Assembly (NCBI GenBank): GCA_948433435.1
Contig: CAOJDX010000010.1
Coordinates: 1 to 41,870 of the forward strand
Length of the DNA stretch: 41,870 nucleotides
Origin: an uncultured Clostridia bacterium
Lineage (GTDB): Bacteria; Bacillota_I; Bacilli_A; RF39; UBA660
Direction of reading: 5' to 3'
Shown here: positions 38,921-41,870 of the stretch, piece after piece
How positions within the stretch are numbered: position 1 is the first letter of the stretch
Layout: each line of letters opens with the position of its first letter
Notes under the pieces: model-generated
The model's database searches: none
The model's input: the letters and a program-made list of their open reading frames with translations, nothing else
What the model was told of the DNA's origin: nothing
Translations under genes and position numbers: made by a program

Positions 38921-40487
38921 CTTTGACTACCTCCAGAAATATTCTATTGGTTTCCATTTTTAAAACTTTATATTTAAGACCTCTAGCAAGCAATAACTCA
39001 TTTTCATTTTCGTATACACCATTATATCCTAAATACGCAGACAAAGTCCCCTTGGGAACCTTTATTTCAACCATAAAGTCTGTTCCAAAAAAGGTCGAAA
39101 AATCTTCCGCTACACCTTCATCAAATGAAGTACTATAAAAACATTTAATGTCAAAGATATCCCCAACTTCATAATTTTCAAAGTAATCCCTATATGTCCC
39201 CTTATAAACTATGACATCATCTAAAAGTTCAAATTTATCTAAAGCACTATCAATAAGCGAAATTTTATTAGCAACTTTCTCACTCATAGCCCCCTCACTA
39301 AGGGCACCATTAATATCTTCATATCCATTTTCTGAATAATCCTTAATCACCTTAGCTTCAGCATCACTAAGTCTATTATACCATTTATTACTTAATTTTT
39401 GATAGTCATTAATTTCTTGATTATTAAGAACCCTATATTCAATTTCATTCTTCTCTAGATCTGTTCCATCGATGTATTGTCGTTTCCAATCTTTATATCT
39501 CATATTAGATGGTATATATATCGTATTTCCATCTCTATCTGTTGCAACACGTTCTCCAACACCATAGTCATCATAATAAGGAACTATAATTGATCTACAT
39601 CTGGGATGAAATGGCGGAGCATTCACTCCTATCTCCATATCTTTTAAACTAAATACTTGTCCATCAAAATCTTGACAAATTGGAGATGTTTTCGAATCCA
39701 ATACTGCCACAACTTCATATTGTTCTATATTTAGTTCCTCAAAAGCCTTTTTTTGAGATACAGTATGAAAAAATGCCACCTCAGTCATAACCAGACGGGC
39801 AGCATTTGATTTTTGAGTATTAAATTTATTAGCAAAGCGTTCTATTAATTTTTTTGGTGTCCTACCCAAAAAAACATTTTGTATTAGTTCATTTTGTAAC
39901 TCATTAATTAATTTATCTTTAGAACCCCATATCCTCGCAGAAAAATTTTTCCCATCTCTTGCCCAAGGCTTAGATATTAATTTATCCAATAGAGTTTCAT
40001 CAACTCTATCTATCGGAAACCCAACATTAAAACCCTTCTGTACTTCGAATATAGTTTGATAATAATTTTCAGCAAATACATCTCTTAAGGTTTTATCTAA
40101 TTTATCCACTTGATTACCAAAAACTAATTCAACTTCTTGCTGTAATCTTAGTTTTAAAGCTTGTAATCGAGTTACATGGAATTTAGCCGATGCGTTTTCA
40201 AGTTCTTTCATCCACCGAAGGTTAATTGCATTTTCTCTACCAGCTTCTATATACTGCTTAACATCCCATTTAAACTCTTCCAATTCTTTTGAATTTAATA
40301 ATAATTTAGCATCATGTATATCCAATGAATTATTAACAGCAAATCTTCCATACCAAGCTTCAATTTGTTTTTCAATTTCTCTTTGAGCTTTAATCAAACT
40401 CTCTTCTATGTTTTTATAGGCTTGGTAACCTTTCTTGTATGAAGATTTCTCAAGTTCAATAAATCTATCTTTCCAATAATTATTCAT
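38910..40487 (-). CDS. MuF minor head protein fused to an ADP-ribosyltransferase domain
   Basis: About 525 residues. Helical start (1-170), MuF/SPP1 gp7 domain about 190-305 (ARLVMTEVAFFHTVSQKKAFEELNIEQYEVVAVLDSKTSPICQDFDGQVF and PPFHPRCRSIIVPYY), then about 355-525 an ART exoenzyme-type toxin domain: VIVYKGTYRDY, then CFYSTSFDEG (STS at 452-454) and YENENELLLARG (E495, E497). In the R-S-E class an Arg is expected in Y-R-G; here it is Lys (K429), so activity is uncertain. MuF-linked toxins are a known class of temperate phage polymorphic toxins, thought to be packaged and injected. The ATG at 40487 overlaps the portal stop by 8 bp. Confidence 0.92.
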   Translation of the reverse strand: MNNYWKDRFIELEKSSYKKGYQAYKNIEESLIKAQREIEKQIEAWYGRFAVNNSLDIHDAKLLLNSKELEEFKWDVKQYIEAGRENAINLRWMKELENASAKFHVTRLQALKLRLQQEVELVFGNQVDKLDKTLRDVFAENYYQTIFEVQKGFNVGFPIDRVDETLLDKLISKPWARDGKNFSARIWGSKDKLINELQNELIQNVFLGRTPKKLIERFANKFNTQKSNAARLVMTEVAFFHTVSQKKAFEELNIEQYEVVAVLDSKTSPICQDFDGQVFSLKDMEIGVNAPPFHPRCRSIIVPYYDDYGVGERVATDRDGNTIYIPSNMRYKDWKRQYIDGTDLEKNEIEYRVLNNQEINDYQKLSNKWYNRLSDAEAKVIKDYSENGYEDINGALSEGAMSEKVANKISLIDSALDKFELLDDVIVYKGTYRDYFENYEVGDIFDIKCFYSTSFDEGVAEDFSTFFGTDFMVEIKVPKGTLSAYLGYNGVYENENELLLARGLKYKVLKMETNRIFLEVVKDDK

Positions 40488-41870
40488 CTTCAGGCTCTTC
40501 TTTTTCAAAACCGTAACTATCTAGTTCTTTAGCCTTCTGAGCTTCTAGTCTTACAAGTTCTAATTCAACATCAGATATCCATGGATGCTGGGCAAGGATT
40601 GTTTCATTAGATAAAATTCCCATAGATTTAACACAATTTTCAATCGCTTCACTCTCAGAAATCAAAATATCTCTGTTAAATATAAATTCAACTACTTCAT
40701 TTTCAAAATTACCTAAACCTTTAATATTAAAATGTACATTTATAAACCATAACAATTCCTCAAAGGAAGCTTGAAATTCTGTTTCTACCGAATTTGTATC
40801 TAAATCAATATCAGAATACATAGATAAAATATTCATCTGGTTAGGGGTGCCAGATAATCTATCGTCCTTAGCATCATAACCCATCGAGTTTTCTATAATG
40901 GCTTTTTTAAATATTTCTAATATAGTTCTATAGTTTTCTGAATTAACCTCAACATGTAGAGATTCCACGCCTCCATTTGTAGATGAATCGGTTCTAACTT
41001 TTACTGCTCCATATGTAGCTAGATTACGTCTGAACTCTCCTAGATTTTCACCGTCATAGTTCTTGATTATAAGAATCGTATTTCTAGAGTCTTCTTCCAT
41101 TTGGTTTTGAAAATTAGATTCTAATAAATTTAATCCATCTTGAAGTGTTTTAACCATTTTAATCAATGGTATTTCTTTGTGATTATATTTGAATGGGATT
41201 ATAGGTATCTTATACCAATTGTAAAAATGCTCAACTCCATCTTTAATCCGGATTAAATAATTAGTATGATAGGGTTCAACTAATTTTAAATTACCTCCCA
41301 CAAATTCATAATGATCAATGCCTAAGTCAGAGTACACTTCAACTTTTTCTACAGTTTCATAAGATCCATTTTTGAAAACTTCAACATTAAAGAATCTAAT
41401 TAAATATTCTAACTCTGTGTGTTCTGAATCCAACCAATGTGGTATAACTTCATATGGCTTGAATCGCTTAAAACTTAGCTCTCCTAGCTCATTATAATAC
41501 ACAAATAAAAATCCAATACCGCAATTAAGAGAATCTTCAGCAATGTTTTTAATGATCCTTTGAAACCTTTTATTAAAAATAGATTTTAGTAATTTTAAGT
41601 AAGTTTTATTTTCACATTCTATAGTTAGCGGTTTAGCCAATAAATAATCAACCTTTTGATTAACCATTTTTTTATACTGATTGTCTATAATTTTATTATT
41701 AGGTATGTTATGTACTTCTTTTAATTCTCCATTTTCTCCTATAGCCATTCTAGTTCTTTTCAAAATATCATGAAGTCCTAAATAATAACGTTCTCCATCT
41801 ATCATCGCTTTTCTTATCATAGAAAATTTAAATTTATTAATTTCACTAGTTAAAAAACTAATATCTCTTA
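40480..41870 (-). CDS. Portal protein (SPP1 gp6 type), 5' end beyond the window
   Basis: At least 463 codons; the frame is open through the last base. Upstream of the ATG at 41820 the frame gives RDISFLTSEINKFKFS, which fits the family's start (E-I-x-x-F-x-x-S before the RKAMIDGERYYLGLHDILKRTR block), and there is no ribosome site before that ATG, so the true start lies further right. Also seen: VNQKVDYLLAKPLTIE, LSFKRFKPYEVIPHWLDSEHTELEYLIRFF, IPIIPFKYNHKEIPLIKMVKTLQDGLNLLESNFQNQMEE, and the C-terminal acidic end. It forms the 12-subunit ring through which TerL packs DNA. In the usual order terL would come just before it. Confidence 0.93.
   Translation of the reverse strand, partial: RDISFLTSEINKFKFSMIRKAMIDGERYYLGLHDILKRTRMAIGENGELKEVHNIPNNKIIDNQYKKMVNQKVDYLLAKPLTIECENKTYLKLLKSIFNKRFQRIIKNIAEDSLNCGIGFLFVYYNELGELSFKRFKPYEVIPHWLDSEHTELEYLIRFFNVEVFKNGSYETVEKVEVYSDLGIDHYEFVGGNLKLVEPYHTNYLIRIKDGVEHFYNWYKIPIIPFKYNHKEIPLIKMVKTLQDGLNLLESNFQNQMEEDSRNTILIIKNYDGENLGEFRRNLATYGAVKVRTDSSTNGGVESLHVEVNSENYRTILEIFKKAIIENSMGYDAKDDRLSGTPNQMNILSMYSDIDLDTNSVETEFQASFEELLWFINVHFNIKGLGNFENEVVEFIFNRDILISESEAIENCVKSMGILSNETILAQHPWISDVELELVRLEAQKAKELDSYGFEKEEPEDE

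Noticed and set aside
1..41870. Mollicute-type code (TGA as Trp) because of the A+T-rich DNA
   Set aside because: TGA is used as a clean stop (for example at 3613-3615 and 4470-4472) and Trp codons are TGG.
41821..41870. ATG at 41820 as the true portal start
   Set aside because: The frame continues to the window end, the upstream residues fit the portal family, and there is no ribosome site before this ATG.

Overview
The window is almost entirely one temperate, contractile-tailed (myovirus, PBSX/XkdK-type) phage genome or prophage. The DNA is strongly A+T-rich (about 70% by eye), has clean Shine-Dalgarno sites, uses TGA as a stop, and carries SPP1/PBSX-family structural genes, DUF2800/DUF2815/PolA/VapE/SNF2/VRR-NUC replication genes and a family-4 holin. 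This points to a low-GC Bacillota host, most likely a clostridium or relative; the species cannot be named from the sequence. I saw no tRNA, rRNA, insertion sequence, CRISPR array or obvious chromosomal gene.

Layout. At the left edge (1-871) a DUF4160 / DUF2442-HTH pair with its own consensus promoter runs on the plus strand. From 879 to 3186 (minus) lie TerL, a dNTP diphosphohydrolase-like protein and TerS, preceded by seven repeats spaced exactly 10 bp apart. From 3231 to 4431 is a self-contained Panacea / PemK-MazF-like toxin-antitoxin unit with its own promoter and terminator. From 4470 to 13771 (minus) is the replication operon: DUF2800 nuclease-like, DUF2815, PolA polymerase, VapE primase-helicase, VRR-NUC nuclease, SNF2 helicase and two small regulators, with an origin-like A+T tract at 6799-7020. 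From 14005 to 16005 are a sigma-region-4-like regulator (minus) and the tyrosine integrase (plus). From 16033 to 19006 is the control region: a minus-strand protein with up to four XRE-like HTH units faces a plus-strand operon of a winged-helix replication-initiator-like protein and two unrecognised proteins. From 18999 to 41870 (minus) are the lysis and structural genes; read in transcription order from the right edge these are portal, MuF-ADP-ribosyltransferase, scaffold, capsid, connectors, sheath, tube, frameshifted tail chaperone, tape measure, baseplate, fibres, two Kelch proteins, holin and amidase endolysin.

TerL is at the far left and the portal at the far right, both on the minus strand, while the integrase lies inside. 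The window is therefore a circularly permuted phage map, not a prophage read from attL to attR. The portal frame is still open at the last base, and joining the two window ends directly does not give it a start codon, so some sequence is missing at the junction.

The most notable items are the 10-bp-phased repeat array upstream of terS (packaging site or activator site), a textbook A AAA AAC slippery site that adds 63 residues to the tail chaperone, the multi-HTH regulator facing the replication-initiator operon, two toxin-antitoxin-like cargo modules, the MuF-linked ADP-ribosyltransferase with Lys in place of the expected Arg, and plus-strand transcription that may run antisense through the endolysin.
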